This document shows positions 40,838 to 52,300 of a stretch of 64,000 bases of DNA, piece after piece. Each line of letters begins with the position of its first letter. The first letter of the stretch is position 1. The stretch spans positions 434,001-498,000 of the forward strand of contig JADJTT010000003.1 in assembly GCA_016711045.1 (NCBI GenBank). The letters run 5' to 3'. The notes under the pieces were generated by a model that worked only from the letters and a program-made list of their open reading frames with translations, did not search any database and had not been told where the DNA came from. Source of the stretch: Saprospirales bacterium. Lineage in GTDB: Bacteria; Bacteroidota; Bacteroidia; Chitinophagales; Saprospiraceae. The translations under genes and the position numbers were made by a program.

Positions 40838-42340
40838 TTAATAGCGTCTTTTCACCTTTTTTCCTTTCGCGTTGAAGTTATTTCCACCGGCGTCGTTATT
40901 TCCACCCGGCGAGCCCGTACGGGTCATCGCACAGCGGAAACCGATAGTCCGGTCAGCTTTATCTTCTTCTTTGAAACGGCGGGCGCCCGGAGACAACCAA
41001 AAGGCACGATCAGCCCAGGAACCACCTTTGATCACGCGGGCCTTGTCACTGATAAGGGTATGTACGCCGTAGTCGTACACTACTTCCGATTCTTTATCTC
41101 CATCGAGATAGTCATACCCCTGGCCACGCTTGTAGTTTTCGCGGTTAGCGGCTTCATCATCCTCTACATAGCGGTAGCGGAGGCGACCAAGGCTATCTTT
41201 TTCCACCGGATTGCCGTCGGGGTCGAGTTCCAGTGTCCGGAACTTATTCCCGCGGTAAGGGTTGAGGTCCTGGCTTTCCGCATCGCGGAGGTCGAGGCTC
41301 GTCATGGGGCGATACAGGTCGGCGGTCCACTCGCTTACGTTACCGGCCATGTGATAGAGGCCGAAATCGTTGGGCATAAAGGAACGAACCGGCGCTGTAA
41401 TGTTGGCGTGGTCATTGAGGTTACCGGCCATACCCATGTAGTCACCACCATCGCGTTTGAAGTTGGCGAGGATTTCGCCCTGGTATTTGTTGCGTTTTTG
41501 GTAGCGAACCGTGTTGCCACTCCAGGGATAGATACGGCGATCAGTGATCCGTTCATCCTGTTCGGATGGCATATTGCCGATTAGTGCCAGGGCCGCATAT
41601 TCCCATTCAGCTTCGGTCGGGAGGCGGTAGGAAGGCAGCAAAATACCGTCTTCAAAGCGCACCTGACGTTCGCCGCCGGTTTGATAATCTTTGAGGTTCT
41701 TACGCACATCTCCCTGATACTGGCCTACCAGGTAGGCTTCCGTATTGAAGTTTTCCGCATCCGTTTGTTCCGGATTGGGATTGAACACACCCCGTTCGAT
41801 GAGGATAAACTCATTGACGCGGTCCGTTCTCCAGAGGCAGTAGTCGTTGGCTTGCAGCCAATTGACACCCACCACGGGGTAAAAGTCAAAGGAGGGGTGG
41901 CGGTAGTAGGTCTCCACCAGTGGCTCGTTGAATGCCAATTCTTCCCGCCAAACGAGGGTGTCGGGGAGGGCATTGCGCCATACTTCGGGGTAAGATTCCC
42001 CTACGACGCGCTTGAGCCAATGGACATATTCACGGTAGTCAATGTTGGCTACTTCCGTTTCATCCATGTAGAAGGATGAAACCGTAACCCGCCTCGGAAT
42101 AGCGTTCCAGTCAAACGTTACATCCTGATCGGTGATACCCATTGAAAAGGTACCCCCTTCCACCAGGATAAGGTTCGGACCAGTAGCCTGGCCTTCGTAA
42201 TCTACTTTTTCAAAACCTCCCCACTTCTGGTCGTTATATGCCCAACCAGTTGTAGAAGATTGTTCTTTGGAACCGCACGAACTGAGCAGTACCATAAGTA
42301 CGAGCGAAATGGAGCTTAGCTTCAAGAGTTTTTTCATCAC
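40838..42340 (-). CDS. gldJ: Gliding motility lipoprotein GldJ (SUMF1/FGE-sulfatase-like fold)
   Basis: 500 residues. Lipobox LSSC (Cys22). A formylglycine-generating-enzyme-like fold: VEGGTFSMG, SSFYMDETEVANIDYREYVHWL, PVVGVNWLQANDYCLWR, RLPTEAEWEYAALA, YHMAGNVSEWTADLY and VIKGGSWADRAFWLSPGARR with IGFRCAMTR. Such proteins support the type IX secretion and gliding machinery at the outer membrane. GldJ and GldK are both SUMF1-like; the neighbours murF and porU/porV favour GldJ. It lies about 140 bases from the porP-like gene and has its own promoter and terminator. Confidence 0.9.
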   Translation of the reverse strand: MMKKLLKLSSISLVLMVLLSSCGSKEQSSTTGWAYNDQKWGGFEKVDYEGQATGPNLILVEGGTFSMGITDQDVTFDWNAIPRRVTVSSFYMDETEVANIDYREYVHWLKRVVGESYPEVWRNALPDTLVWREELAFNEPLVETYYRHPSFDFYPVVGVNWLQANDYCLWRTDRVNEFILIERGVFNPNPEQTDAENFNTEAYLVGQYQGDVRKNLKDYQTGGERQVRFEDGILLPSYRLPTEAEWEYAALALIGNMPSEQDERITDRRIYPWSGNTVRYQKRNKYQGEILANFKRDGGDYMGMAGNLNDHANITAPVRSFMPNDFGLYHMAGNVSEWTADLYRPMTSLDLRDAESQDLNPYRGNKFRTLELDPDGNPVEKDSLGRLRYRYVEDDEAANRENYKRGQGYDYLDGDKESEVVYDYGVHTLISDKARVIKGGSWADRAFWLSPGARRFKEEDKADRTIGFRCAMTRTGSPGGNNDAGGNNFNAKGKKVKRRY

Positions 42341-42374
42341 CTAACAGAAATTTAGCTATTTTGGAAACGACGGA

Positions 42375-42402
42375 CAAATATAGGGAAAAATTGATTTAGC
42401 AA
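42375..42402 (-). promoter_or_regulatory. Promoter of gldJ
   Basis: On the minus strand TTTTGC (TTG at 42400-42402) is followed after 17 bases by TATATTTG (42375-42382), an exact -7 box. The start of gldJ is 35 bases on. Confidence 0.65.
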
Positions 42403-42481
42403 AAGAGGTCTTTTGTTAAATATAATTTTCAACAGGAATTAGATGGAAATAATGGTCTTTCAGGGTTACGAACATCACAAA

Positions 42482-43503
42482 TTAACGGAACAATTGAAAG
42501 CAATCATTAAAACGGTTCTTTTGTTGTTGCCTTTTGAAGGCGTCACTCAGTTCAAAATTCAGGATCAGCGACAACTCGTGCGAACCACCTGAAGGTGCAG
42601 CAGCCAATTGGGAAAGGGTCAGGTCATAGGTATAGCCTATTTTAAATATCCCATAGCGCACTCCTCCCAAAAAGATCAGGGCATCGGGGTTGCTCCATGC
42701 GTGGCGGTACCAGGTTCCGACAAAGAATGCACCCAATCCGCCATAGGCGCCCACATTGATCTGCCCAAAGTTGGCCTGCCGTATTACAAGGATGTTCGGC
42801 GATATAAACGATCCGGCCCGGCGATTATTGCCCTTCTGCAACGTTATTTCAGTACCTACATGCAGGGAATAAAGCAGTGGCCACCCATCGGTTATTTGAT
42901 CATTAACCCGCAACACCCCATCTTCTGGTTGGGTCAGGTGGCGTATGGAAAACCCGGCATAAAAATGCGGGGTATAGACTACCATCCCGGCGCCGATATC
43001 AAAATAGGTCACGGCAGTGTTTTCCGGCCGTTGTTCTGCGGTGGGATTCAGCGCCCCGGAAGGGTCCACCGGGCCGTTGAGTTTATCCAGCTGATCGAGA
43101 AAAATAAACCGGTCCCAGTCATAATTGGATTGATTAACCCCGGCTTCCACCCCGATTTTGACAAAAAGTCATCCTTCACCCGCAAGCGGTAGCTATACAA
43201 TCCTTTGATCTGAGTAGATTTGATCAGCCCTTGTCCCTGGTCATCGCCCAGCAACATTAGACCAAGCCCACTGTTAATGGAGGGGACAAATTGCTCATAG
43301 GAGGCCGCATAGGTTACATAGGCATTGAGTCCGGGCCATTGATTCCGATAGTTGAATGCCAGACGGGGTGCATAGGTGGTGCCCGCAAGGGCTGGATTTA
43401 GCTGGGCAGGCGATGCATAGAATTGAGAAAAAACGGGATCCTGGCCCTTCAACCCCGAAATCAGGCCCCACACCAGCACAAACCACAGGAAATGTCTGCT
43501 CAT
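42482..43503 (-). pseudogene. PorP/SprF-like type IX secretion outer membrane protein, frameshifted
   Basis: Intact it would be about 340 residues. The N-terminal part (MSRHFLWFVLVWGLISGLKG signal, then QDPVFSQFYASPAQLNPALAGT, the hallmark of PorP/SprF) is in one frame to YRLRVKDDF. The rest (VKIGVEAGVNQSNYDWDRF to the end, beta-barrel strands) is in another. Adding one T to the five-T run (plus-strand A's at 43163-43167) restores DDFFVKIGVEAG. PorP/SprF partners help secretion or surface anchoring of specific T9SS cargo. The break may be an assembly error, since both halves are well preserved. It is divergent from porU, with 226 bases between. Confidence 0.85.
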
Positions 43504-43729
43504 TGACTTTTTGTTATAGAATTGTCTATTAACCTGCTTAACGGCCTCCGAAGACGCCCTTCAAACAGGTTAAATTATTTAGTCCACACTTTTTAACCTT
43601 GTGTGCTTTCAAAATTGTTACCATCTTTCCGCCAAACAATACGGTAATGACCAGAACGTTTTGATATCGGTTTGGATTATCCGGTTTTCCGGTTCTTTTA
43701 CAACCGGAGTGACAAATAAAAGCAAATCC

Positions 43730-46700
43730 ATGCAAAGAATGAAGTATCTTTTTACACTACTTGTACTTATCGGCACAATTTCCTTCGGCTTTGCTACCTT
43801 GCCGACAACTTTTCCGGTCCAGTTGGAGTGGAAATCGGACCCCATTCGGGAAACGGATGAGTCAGGTCTGTATACCACTGAAATCTGGCGTTTCACCGGC
43901 GCCATCTACGACGAGCACCACCCTTCCCTACCCTATTTCTTCCACCGGATCCCCCTCGATAGGTACAGCAAGCTGAGTGTTTCCATTACACAAGCCGTAT
44001 ACGAACCTTTTTCTAAAAATTCCGCTCCCGACGATGCGGTGCTCGAGGAAAATATCCGGATCAACACGTCCATAACGCGTGACCGGGATCAGTATTTCGG
44101 CAAAATTCAATTCATTCCCATCCGGAAAACGGGGCCCAACACGTTCGAGCGGCTGGTGAGTTGCATCCTGGAGATCAACCCCGTTCCCGCAGCCCCACCG
44201 GTCCCGGCTACCCGAGGCGGGGACCCCACTTATACCTCCAAGCTAAGTGACGGGGCCATTTACAAGATTGCCATCCCCAAAACAGGTGTGTACAAGATCG
44301 ACTATAATTTTCTGGTCAACGAACTCCAGCTCACTCCGGGATCTTTTGACCCCCGCCATATTCAGGTACTGGGCAACGGCGGCGGTCTGCTACCCGAACC
44401 GGTTTCCGACCTCCGCTACGACGATCTGGTGGAAAATGCCATTGTGGTAGCCGGCGAAGAAGACGGCAGCTTTGATCCCCAGGACTATATTCTCTTCTAC
44501 GCTCAAGGGCCCCATACGTGGTCCTATAATAACGATGCATTCCAGTTTCAGATGAATGTGTACGACCTGCGTAACTATTATTTTCTGAAGATCGGCACAG
44601 ATACGGGCAAACGGGTGGCTTCACAGGCTTCCGTATCGGGTGCATACACGACGACGACCTTTGACGACTATCTCCGCAAAGAGGAAGAAAAGGTAAACCT
44701 ACTTGACAAATACGACCTGACTCAAGGATCAGGCCGGCAGTGGATGGGCGACTACTTCAAAAACCAACGGTCTTTTTCCTACGATTTCAACCTGTCGAAC
44801 CTCGACAATACCGAACCTGTCCAAATGCGGGTACGCTTTGCGGGGCGAGCCGATGCACCGACGACCTTCCGGGTCAAGGCCGCAGGGCAGACATTCACCA
44901 GTCCGAGTATTTCCGGAACGGTGCTGACCAATCCAAATGCTACCTTTGCTTCGATCGGGGAGTTGAATATTTGGACTTTCGGCGCAAATTGATTTATGAT
45001 GGTTCACAGGTTTTGTTTCGCGATACCCGGACCCTCGACTATTCAAGCGCAACGTTCCAGATCGGCAGCGCCGGGGCTTCTCTCCAGGTTTGGGATATTA
45101 CCGATCCGTTCGAACCTGCTGCCATTCAGGGCACACTCAACGGGTCGACCTATTCCTTTGGGGCGAATACCGATCAACTGCGGGAATTTGTAGCCTTCCA
45201 GAATGATGGTTCACTTCTGGTTCCCGAGTCGGGTGCGGCTATTCCCAATCAAAACCTGCACGGCATAGACAATGTCGACATGGTTATTTTGTACCACACC
45301 TCCCTCCAGGAGGAAGCACAGCGGCTGGCCGATCATCGCAGTAGCCACGACGGGTTGGAGGTTGCGCTCGTCAACGTGGCACAAGTCTACAACGAGTTTT
45401 CCTCCGGCAAGCAGGATGCGGTGGCAGTGCGGGATTTCTGCAAGATGTTGTACGACCGCAACGACCGCTTCCGGTTTTTGCTCCTTTTCGGCGATGCTTC
45501 TTTTGACCACCGGAATATCGGGGAGCAAGGCAACCAGTTGGTGATATCCTATCAAACGGTAGAATCCAACAGTCCTATTTTCGCCTATCCTTCCGACGAC
45601 TTTTTCGGGTTGCTCAGCGAGGGAGAAGGCGCCATCAATACCAATGACGATTTAGATATCGCTATCGGCCGGATACCGGTTCGCGACCTGGATGAGGCAA
45701 AGGCGGTGGTAGACAAGCTCATCAATTACGATTCGAACCCCAACTGCCTGGGCGACTGGCGCAACCGCGCCGTCTTTGTAGCCGACGATGAAGACAACGA
45801 CATTCACCGGGGCGATGCGGACGGTATTGCGGTCGACATTGGGGAAGCGTTTCCTGTTTTAAATATCGACAAGATCTACCTCGACGCCTTCAACCAGATA
45901 TCCACTCCTGGCGGAAAGCGGGCGCCTTCCGCTACGGAATCGCTCAACAACCATTTATTCCGGGGGGTGCTTTCGGTCACTTACCTGGGGCATGGAGGCG
46001 CCAAAGGCTGGGCACAGGAGCGGGTGCTCCAGATACCCGATATTTTAAGCTGGGATAACTTTGACAAGATGCCCCTCTTTATCACCGCTACCTGTTCGTT
46101 TTCCGGCTATGACGATCCCGGATTCACCTCGGCCGGCGAGCTGGTGCTTCTAAACCGGAACGGCGGAGGGATCGGGTTGTTCACCACGGTGCGTGCGGTA
46201 TATGCCAGTACTAACGAAACCCTTACCCGGGCCGTAAATGAAGAAATGTACATTCCCGAAAACGGGCAAGGCCAGTGTATTGGAGAGATTCTGCGCAAAG
46301 CCAAAAACAAGGCGGGGGGCAAAGAAAACTCCCGCAAATTCACCCTGCTCGGGGATCCAAGCCTCCACCTGGCACTTCCCCAATACGATATAGTTACTTC
46401 GGCAATCAACGGAGTGGATGTAAATTCGGGGCAATCCGATACGATACGGGCCTTGCAGAAAGTGACCATTCGGGGTGAAGTGCACGATGCGAACGGCGCG
46501 GTATTGGAGAGTTTTAACGGGTTGCTTTACCCCACTATTTTTGATAAAACGGTAAACTACAAAACACTGGGACAGGACGGCACGCCCATACGCACCTATG
46601 CGCTTCAGAAAAACGTGTTGTTCAAAGGGCGGGCCAGTGTAAAGCAGGGCAAGTTCGAATTCACTTTTGTGGTACCGAAGGATATCAACTTCCAGTATGG

Positions 46701-47489
46701 AGCGGGCAAGATCAGCTACTATGCCGAAAACGGGCAATTGCTCGATGCCGGCGGCGAATTTCGCGACTTGACCATTGGCGGTACGGACCCCAATGCGGCA
46801 GCTGATGACCAGGGACCAGTGGTTGATGTATTTATGAATTCCACCGATTTTGTCTTCGGAGGCATCACGAGCCAGAACCCTTTTTGCTGGTACAACTGGA
46901 AGACGACCTCGGCATCAACGTGGTAGGCAACAGCATAGGCCACGACCTGACCGGGGTATTAGATGAAAACACCCAAAAAACTTTTTTACTAAACGACTTT
47001 TACGAGGCTACGCTGGACGACTACACCCGGGGAGAAGTGCGCTTCCCGTTGGCAGAACTGCCGGAAGGAAGGCATACCATGCGGGTTCGTGCCTGGGATG
47101 TAGCCAATAATTCAGCGGAGGGCTACACGGAGTTTGTGGTGGCAGGCTCGGCTGAAGTAGCGCTCAAACACGTATTAAATTATCCCAACCCGTTTATCAA
47201 CTCCACCTGCTTCCAGTTTGAGCATAATCTGGAGAACCAGGAGTTGGATGTACAGGTAGATATTTACACCATTTCGGGGCGTTTAGTAAAAACATTGGAA
47301 GAAAGAATATTTTCGGAAGGGAGTCGTTTATCCCTTGGCAATTGCATCCAATGGGATGGGAGGGACAATTTTGGCGACCCGTTGGCCAAAGGCGTATACC
47401 TCTATAAAATTAAGGTGCAAGCCCTCCTTACGGGGGAAGCTGAACTTCGCGGAGAGAGCGAATTTCAAAAATTAGTGATCCTAAGGTAA
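43730..47489 (+). pseudogene. porU: PorU, type IX secretion sortase (C25 gingipain family), with two single-base frameshifts
   Basis: Intact it would be about 1250 residues. Start ATG 43730 (or 43739) gives the signal peptide MKYLFTLLVLIGTISFGFA. The gingipain-like peptidase domain has the catalytic His in VTYLGHGGAKGWAQE and Cys in FITATCSFSGYDDP. The end is a type A sorting domain (LNYPNPFINSTC, WDGRDNFGDPLAKGVYLYKI). PorU cleaves T9SS sorting signals and attaches cargo to the cell surface. The frame breaks at the four-G run 44957-44960, and again at the five-T run 46881-46885; one added base at each restores SIGGVEYLDF and NPFLLVQLEDD. All catalytic parts are conserved, so loss of function would have to be recent or only apparent. 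Confidence 0.9.
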
Positions 47490-47520
47490 ATTGCCAGACC
47501 TATGGAAGGGAACGATTCCC

Positions 47521-47528
47521 TATATTTG
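47521..47528 (+). promoter_or_regulatory. Promoter -7 box of porV
   Basis: TATATTTG matches TAnnTTTG exactly, 36 bases upstream of the porV ATG. No clear TTG lies at -33. It would let porV be expressed apart from porU. Confidence 0.55.
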
Positions 47529-47563
47529 CAAATCCAAAATTTTAGGAAAAAGTACTTTAGCTC

Positions 47564-48778
47564 ATGAAAAACGCAATACTTGGAATGCTTGTCCTGGCTC
47601 TAAGCCTTGGTGCGATCGAAGCAAACAGTCAATCGATCTGCCTGAAGGGAGCTGATGGCAAGTTGTATCTATTGGATGGCATTACGCCTTGTCCGAACAC
47701 CATCATCACCGCCGTACCGTTTCTCCGCATCGTAGCGGATGCGCGTTCGGGCGCTATGGGCGATGCCGGGATAGCTATTTCCCCCGATCCCAACGCCGTG
47801 CATTTTAACGATTCAAAATTGGTATTTGCGGAGAAAAATCTCGGCGTTTCGGCAACCTATACCCCCTGGCTTCGTGCCCTGGGGCTCAATGACGTCTACC
47901 TGGCCTACCTCTCCGGCTACTACAAGCCCAATGACGGGATGCAAGCCTTTGGAATGGGGCTTAGGTATTTTTCGCTGGGAGAGATCAATTTCACCGACAT
48001 CAACGGAGAGCCGCTGGGCAATGGTCGTCCCAATGAATTTGAATTAAAGGCATCCTACTCCCGTAAGCTGTCGGAAAAATTTGCTGCGGGCGTCGGCGCC
48101 AAATTCATCTATTCCAACCTGGCCTCCGGGCAAACCGTTGGTGGGCAAGAGATCACCGTTGGAACGGCAGGCGCTGCGGATGTGTCTTTCACCTATCAGA
48201 CGCCGATCGACCTGAAAAGCATGGATTCCAAGCTTCGGTTGGGTGTGGCTGTGACCAATATCGGTTCCAAGATCACCTATACCAACGCCGCCAACGAGGA
48301 ACGGGATTTCATCCCCACCAATCTCGGTATTGGCGCTACCTGGGAATTTCAATTTGACGAGCACAACAGCCTGAACCTGACCACAGATTTCAACAAACTG
48401 CTGGTGCCCACTCCTTGTTTTGAAGATTGCGACACCGATCAGAATGGTATTCCGGACTGGAAGGAAATGTCGCCGATCCGGGGGATGTTCAGTTCCTTTA
48501 GCGATGCTCCCGGCGGATTTTCAGAAGAGATCCAGGAGGTCATGCTATCGGTTGGGGCCGAGTACTGGTACGATAAACTCTTCGCCGTGCGCGCGGGCTA
48601 TTATACCGAATCCCGGACAAAAGGCGCCCGGCGCTTTTTCACGGTAGGGCTCGGCCTGAAATACAATATCTTCGGACTCAACTTCTCCTACCTGGTACCT
48701 ACGACCAACCAGCGTAACCCGCTCGACAATACCCTGCGTTTCTCCCTGGTCTTTGACTTTGGAGCAACGGAAGAATAA
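47564..48778 (+). CDS. porV: PorV (LptO), type IX secretion outer membrane beta-barrel
   Basis: 404 residues. Signal peptide to about residue 23. The family start TAVPFLRIVADARSGAMGDAGIAISPDPNAVHFNDSKL is cut here as TAVPFLRIVADARSG and AMGDAGIAISPDPNAV, followed by FadL-like barrel strands. CFEDCDTDQNGIPDWKE may be a Ca-binding loop. PorV escorts cargo from the translocon to PorU in the attachment complex. It follows porU by 74 bases, the usual order, and ends at a bidirectional terminator shared with the RNase P RNA gene. Confidence 0.94.
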   Translation: MKNAILGMLVLALSLGAIEANSQSICLKGADGKLYLLDGITPCPNTIITAVPFLRIVADARSGAMGDAGIAISPDPNAVHFNDSKLVFAEKNLGVSATYTPWLRALGLNDVYLAYLSGYYKPNDGMQAFGMGLRYFSLGEINFTDINGEPLGNGRPNEFELKASYSRKLSEKFAAGVGAKFIYSNLASGQTVGGQEITVGTAGAADVSFTYQTPIDLKSMDSKLRLGVAVTNIGSKITYTNAANEERDFIPTNLGIGATWEFQFDEHNSLNLTTDFNKLLVPTPCFEDCDTDQNGIPDWKEMSPIRGMFSSFSDAPGGFSEEIQEVMLSVGAEYWYDKLFAVRAGYYTESRTKGARRFFTVGLGLKYNIFGLNFSYLVPTTNQRNPLDNTLRFSLVFDFGATEE

Positions 48779-48780
48779 AA

Positions 48781-48820
48781 TTAAAATGGGGTCCGATCGT
48801 ACGACCGGACCCCATTTTAA
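48781..48820. terminator. Bidirectional terminator between porV and rnpB
   Basis: 15-base perfect arms (TTAAAATGGGGTCCG and its complement) enclose a loop that contains the palindrome TCGTACGA. It ends with A/T-rich sequence on both sides. It lies between the convergent porV stop and RNase P RNA 3' end. Confidence 0.88.
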
Positions 48821-48829
48821 TAAAAAACT

Positions 48830-49219
48830 GCAGGCCTGTAAGCCGGATTCTGTTGCCCCAAAGGGCCCTCTATCATTTATCTAGCCCTGGCCTCACGACG
48901 CAGGGTCTATCTGCCTACCCTCCCCGGCATCTTCCGAAGAAGAACTTGGGCGAGCAACCCAATTCCAGGGAGCCGGGGTATACATGGCATTTCAACCCAC
49001 AAGGTTTATCCCCCCGGTATATTGCTATACCGCGGCGTGCGCTCTTACCACACGTTTTCACCCTTACCCCGACAAAAGCCGGGGCGGTAATTTTCTGTGA
49101 CACTTTCTGTCTTCCTCCTTCGAGAAAGCCCATCCGTTAGATGGTGTGGCGCTCTACGTTGTCCGGACTTTCCTCATTCCCGGCAATACCGGGACCGCGA
49201 TAGAGCGGCCTGCAGAACC
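48830..49219 (-). ncRNA. rnpB: RNase P RNA (class A)
   Basis: About 390 bases on the minus strand. The 5' end CTGCAGGCC pairs with GGCCTGCAG at the 3' end (P1). Conserved core elements in order: GAGGAAAGTCCGGAC (near 49165-49180), GGTGAAAACGTGTGGTAAGAG, CGCGG, and near the 3' end the ACAGAATCCGGCTTACAGG segment that contains the tRNA 3'-end contact region. This is the catalytic subunit that trims tRNA 5' ends. The exact ends are within about 5 bases by pairing. Confidence 0.95.
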
Positions 49220-49220
49220 C

Positions 49221-49251
49221 ACAAGGTACGGGCATTATCTAATACCTGCAA
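49221..49251 (-). promoter_or_regulatory. Promoter of rnpB
   Basis: On the minus strand TTG (49249-49251) is followed after 20 bases by TACCTTGT (49221-49228), one base off TAnnTTTG. Transcription would then begin at about 49215-49219, which agrees with the 5' end of the RNA deduced from P1 pairing. Confidence 0.7.
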
Positions 49252-49360
49252 CGCAAGGCTCATTTTGCCATGCCATATATTATACTTTTTTTATATAAAC
49301 AAGCTGCAATTAATGCGTTAACTTAGCGGGTAAAAATAGCGAATACAACCTCAAATCCCT

Positions 49361-52300
49361 ATGTCCCGATCCTCCAAAACAGCTATACTGATCCTTGCCT
49401 TGCTGGTGGTGTTTGCCACGCTGTTTCGGGGGTATTCAACCAGCGACCGCCACCTCCACCGGTATGCCCGAAAAATTGAACGTTTTTTGCAGGAGCGGGA
49501 AATCGAGGCAGGTCTGTACACTTCCCAGGTATCCTTTTCTCCCGCCATCGCCCTTCAGGAGCCCGTTCTCGAGCAATCCTGGGGGTTGGCGCCTTTTAAT
49601 ATTGCCTGGTATGCGGGCGATTCCCTGCTATTTTCCCTCCACAATCGTTTTTTACCCGAAAACAGCCCTCCCGAAGGCGCCACCACCTACTTCCTGCAAA
49701 AGGATCGTTCGACGACCTACATCGGAAAACGAGTTTCCGGAACGGGGGCCATGGCTGTGATTTGGTTGCCATTGTGGACGGAATACGCCGAAGAGCTGCC
49801 CTATTTGAAAAACGGATTTACAGGAATACGCGGTATCCCGGAGGGAATCATCCCCAATACGGTAGTGAGCGATTTTCCTATTCTGGGGGCAGAAGGCCTG
49901 CCCATTGCCTACCTTCATGCCGAAGAACCCTTTCAGGACCCCTTGGCGCACAAGGTTTTTTTCTGGCTATTTCTGGGTATAGCTGGGACACTTGCCTTTT
50001 TGGCCCATCAGATAGCCCTGGCGTTGTCGGCGCGCTATTCCCCATGGTGGGGCCTGTTCTCGCTGGTCGTTTTCATGGTGGGGATGCGCCTGCTGCTCAA
50101 TCCCTTTCTGATGGCCGGTCCGGAGGGAAGTGTGCTGCCAGATCTCCTGCTGAAACCCATTGAGCAACAGACCCTGGGCGGTTTATTACTCAATACGTTC
50201 TTCCTCCTGTGGCTGATGCTGTTTTTTTACCAGAAATTTGAGGATCTGCGTTTCCCGGCAATGCCCAAGCCCTTCCTCATTCTGCTTATTGCCGCCAATT
50301 ACCTGGCCATTATCCTGGGCATGCTTCTGATTGCCCAGACGATCCGAAATATCGTATTGTACTCTTCTTTGAATGTATATCTGGAAAACCTCTTTGCCGT
50401 CAATACGGGCGGCATGCTGGCAATAGCCGCGCTGATCCTCCTTTTCCTCTCTTTTTTCCTGTTCAGCCATCGCATGGGACGGGTCATTGTCAATATGGGG
50501 TTACGGCCTGCACAGCGCATGCTGGCGCTAGGGCTCTCGCTGGTCGCGGCGGTTCCGTTTTATTTTTGGGCAAATATTCCCTTTCCGCTTGAGTTGTTTG
50601 TGCTGGCGGAAGTGGTGTATCTGGGCGCGTTGGATTATTTCTCCGACACGGAAAGTCCCAACCTCACCTGGCTGATCGTTTGGCTGGTGATCTTTTCGGG
50701 TTTTACCGCGATGCTATTATCCAGTTTTCATTTGGAGAAAGAAGAAAAGATCCAGCAGGAGCTTACCATCCGCCTTTCTTCAGGCGGAGAGGGGTTGGTG
50801 GGTGCCCCTATCCGGACCGGAAGCTTTGAATCCCTGTTCCAACCCGTTAATCCAGGGCAGGAGGCGGAATACGCGATTTACCATCTGGGTGTGTTGGCAG
50901 AAAAGAGTCCTTCCGGCAATTTCCCATTGGAAGAACGGGGCCTTGTCGGCATTATGGCAACAGACACCTTGATACAGCGCGCGGGTCCGGGGCGTATTGA
51001 TTGGATCTATGCCAATTCAACCGGGGATACGGCGGTGGTCAGCCGGGAAGTATCCGGTATCATGCGGCCTATCTCCGTGTTTTCTTACCTCCTGGCGCTG
51101 TTCATTTTGATCATTCCCCTGCTGGCCATATTTAATTATTGGTTCCGTTTTTTGCCCTACCACCTTGATTTCACGCAACTTCAAAAGCCTACCCTGAGCA
51201 ATCGGATTCAATTTTGGGTCGTTGGATTTTTGCTGATCTCCTTTTTAATCATCGGGGTCTTTTCCATCTGGAATTTCCGGCAAACGGCGAATTACAACCA
51301 GGAGGTCCAGATAAAAGACAAGATCGACGCAATCCGGGAAGATGCACATCTGCGGATTCGGCAGGCAGAGGAGCCGGCTGCCCTTTTTTCTGCCACGTTG
51401 CCGGATGTAGGCCGGTTGCATCAGATGGATCTAATGATATACGATTCGACCGGTCATTTGGGGGGATCTACGTTCTCTCGTATGTTGGAAAAAGAATTGG
51501 CGCCTACGCGGTTGAACGGCGCCACTTACTACCGGCTCACCGAAGGCGGAAAGTCATTCGATTTGCAGGCAGAGCAAACCGGGGAGTTGCGGTACCGAAC
51601 TGCCTACTTTCCGATCCTCCTGGAGCCGGGAGCCGCTCCATTTGCCTTTATCGGCTTGCCTTTTGCCGAACAAGCAAGCCTGTGGCAGCAGGAACTATCC
51701 GGTTTTATCAGCACCCTGATCAATGTCTACGTCTTTCTGTTGTTGTTGGCCGGTGCGGTGGCCATATTTATCGCCAACTCCATCACGGAGCCTATTTCGC
51801 AACTGGGCGATAGCCTGCGCAGGCTGGATTTGGGAGAAAATGAACCGTTGACTTACACCCGGAAGGACGAGTTGGGCGCCCTGATCGAAGAATACAACCG
51901 GATGCTGGAGAAGCTGGCGGAAAGCACCCAAAAACTGGCCGAATCAGAGCGGGACAGCGCCTGGCGGGAAATGGCCAGGCAGGTGGCCCATGAGATCAAG
52001 AACCCGTTGACGCCAATGCAACTGGGTATCCAGCAATTGCAACACACCCTGGCCACCCAACCGGAGAAAGCCACCCAAATGTTCCACAAAGTGTCGAAGA
52101 CCATTGTGGAAGAGATTGAAAATCTCAAAGATATCGCCAACTCTTTTTCCAACTTCGCCAAAATGCCGGTGCCGGAGAATTCCCTCTTTTCGCTCAACGA
52201 GTTGGTCGATAACGTCCACACCCTTTTCATGCATGGGGAAGTGGAATTCGATATAACACTCCGTCTTCCCGAGCAAGCCTGTTATGTACTTGCCGACAGG

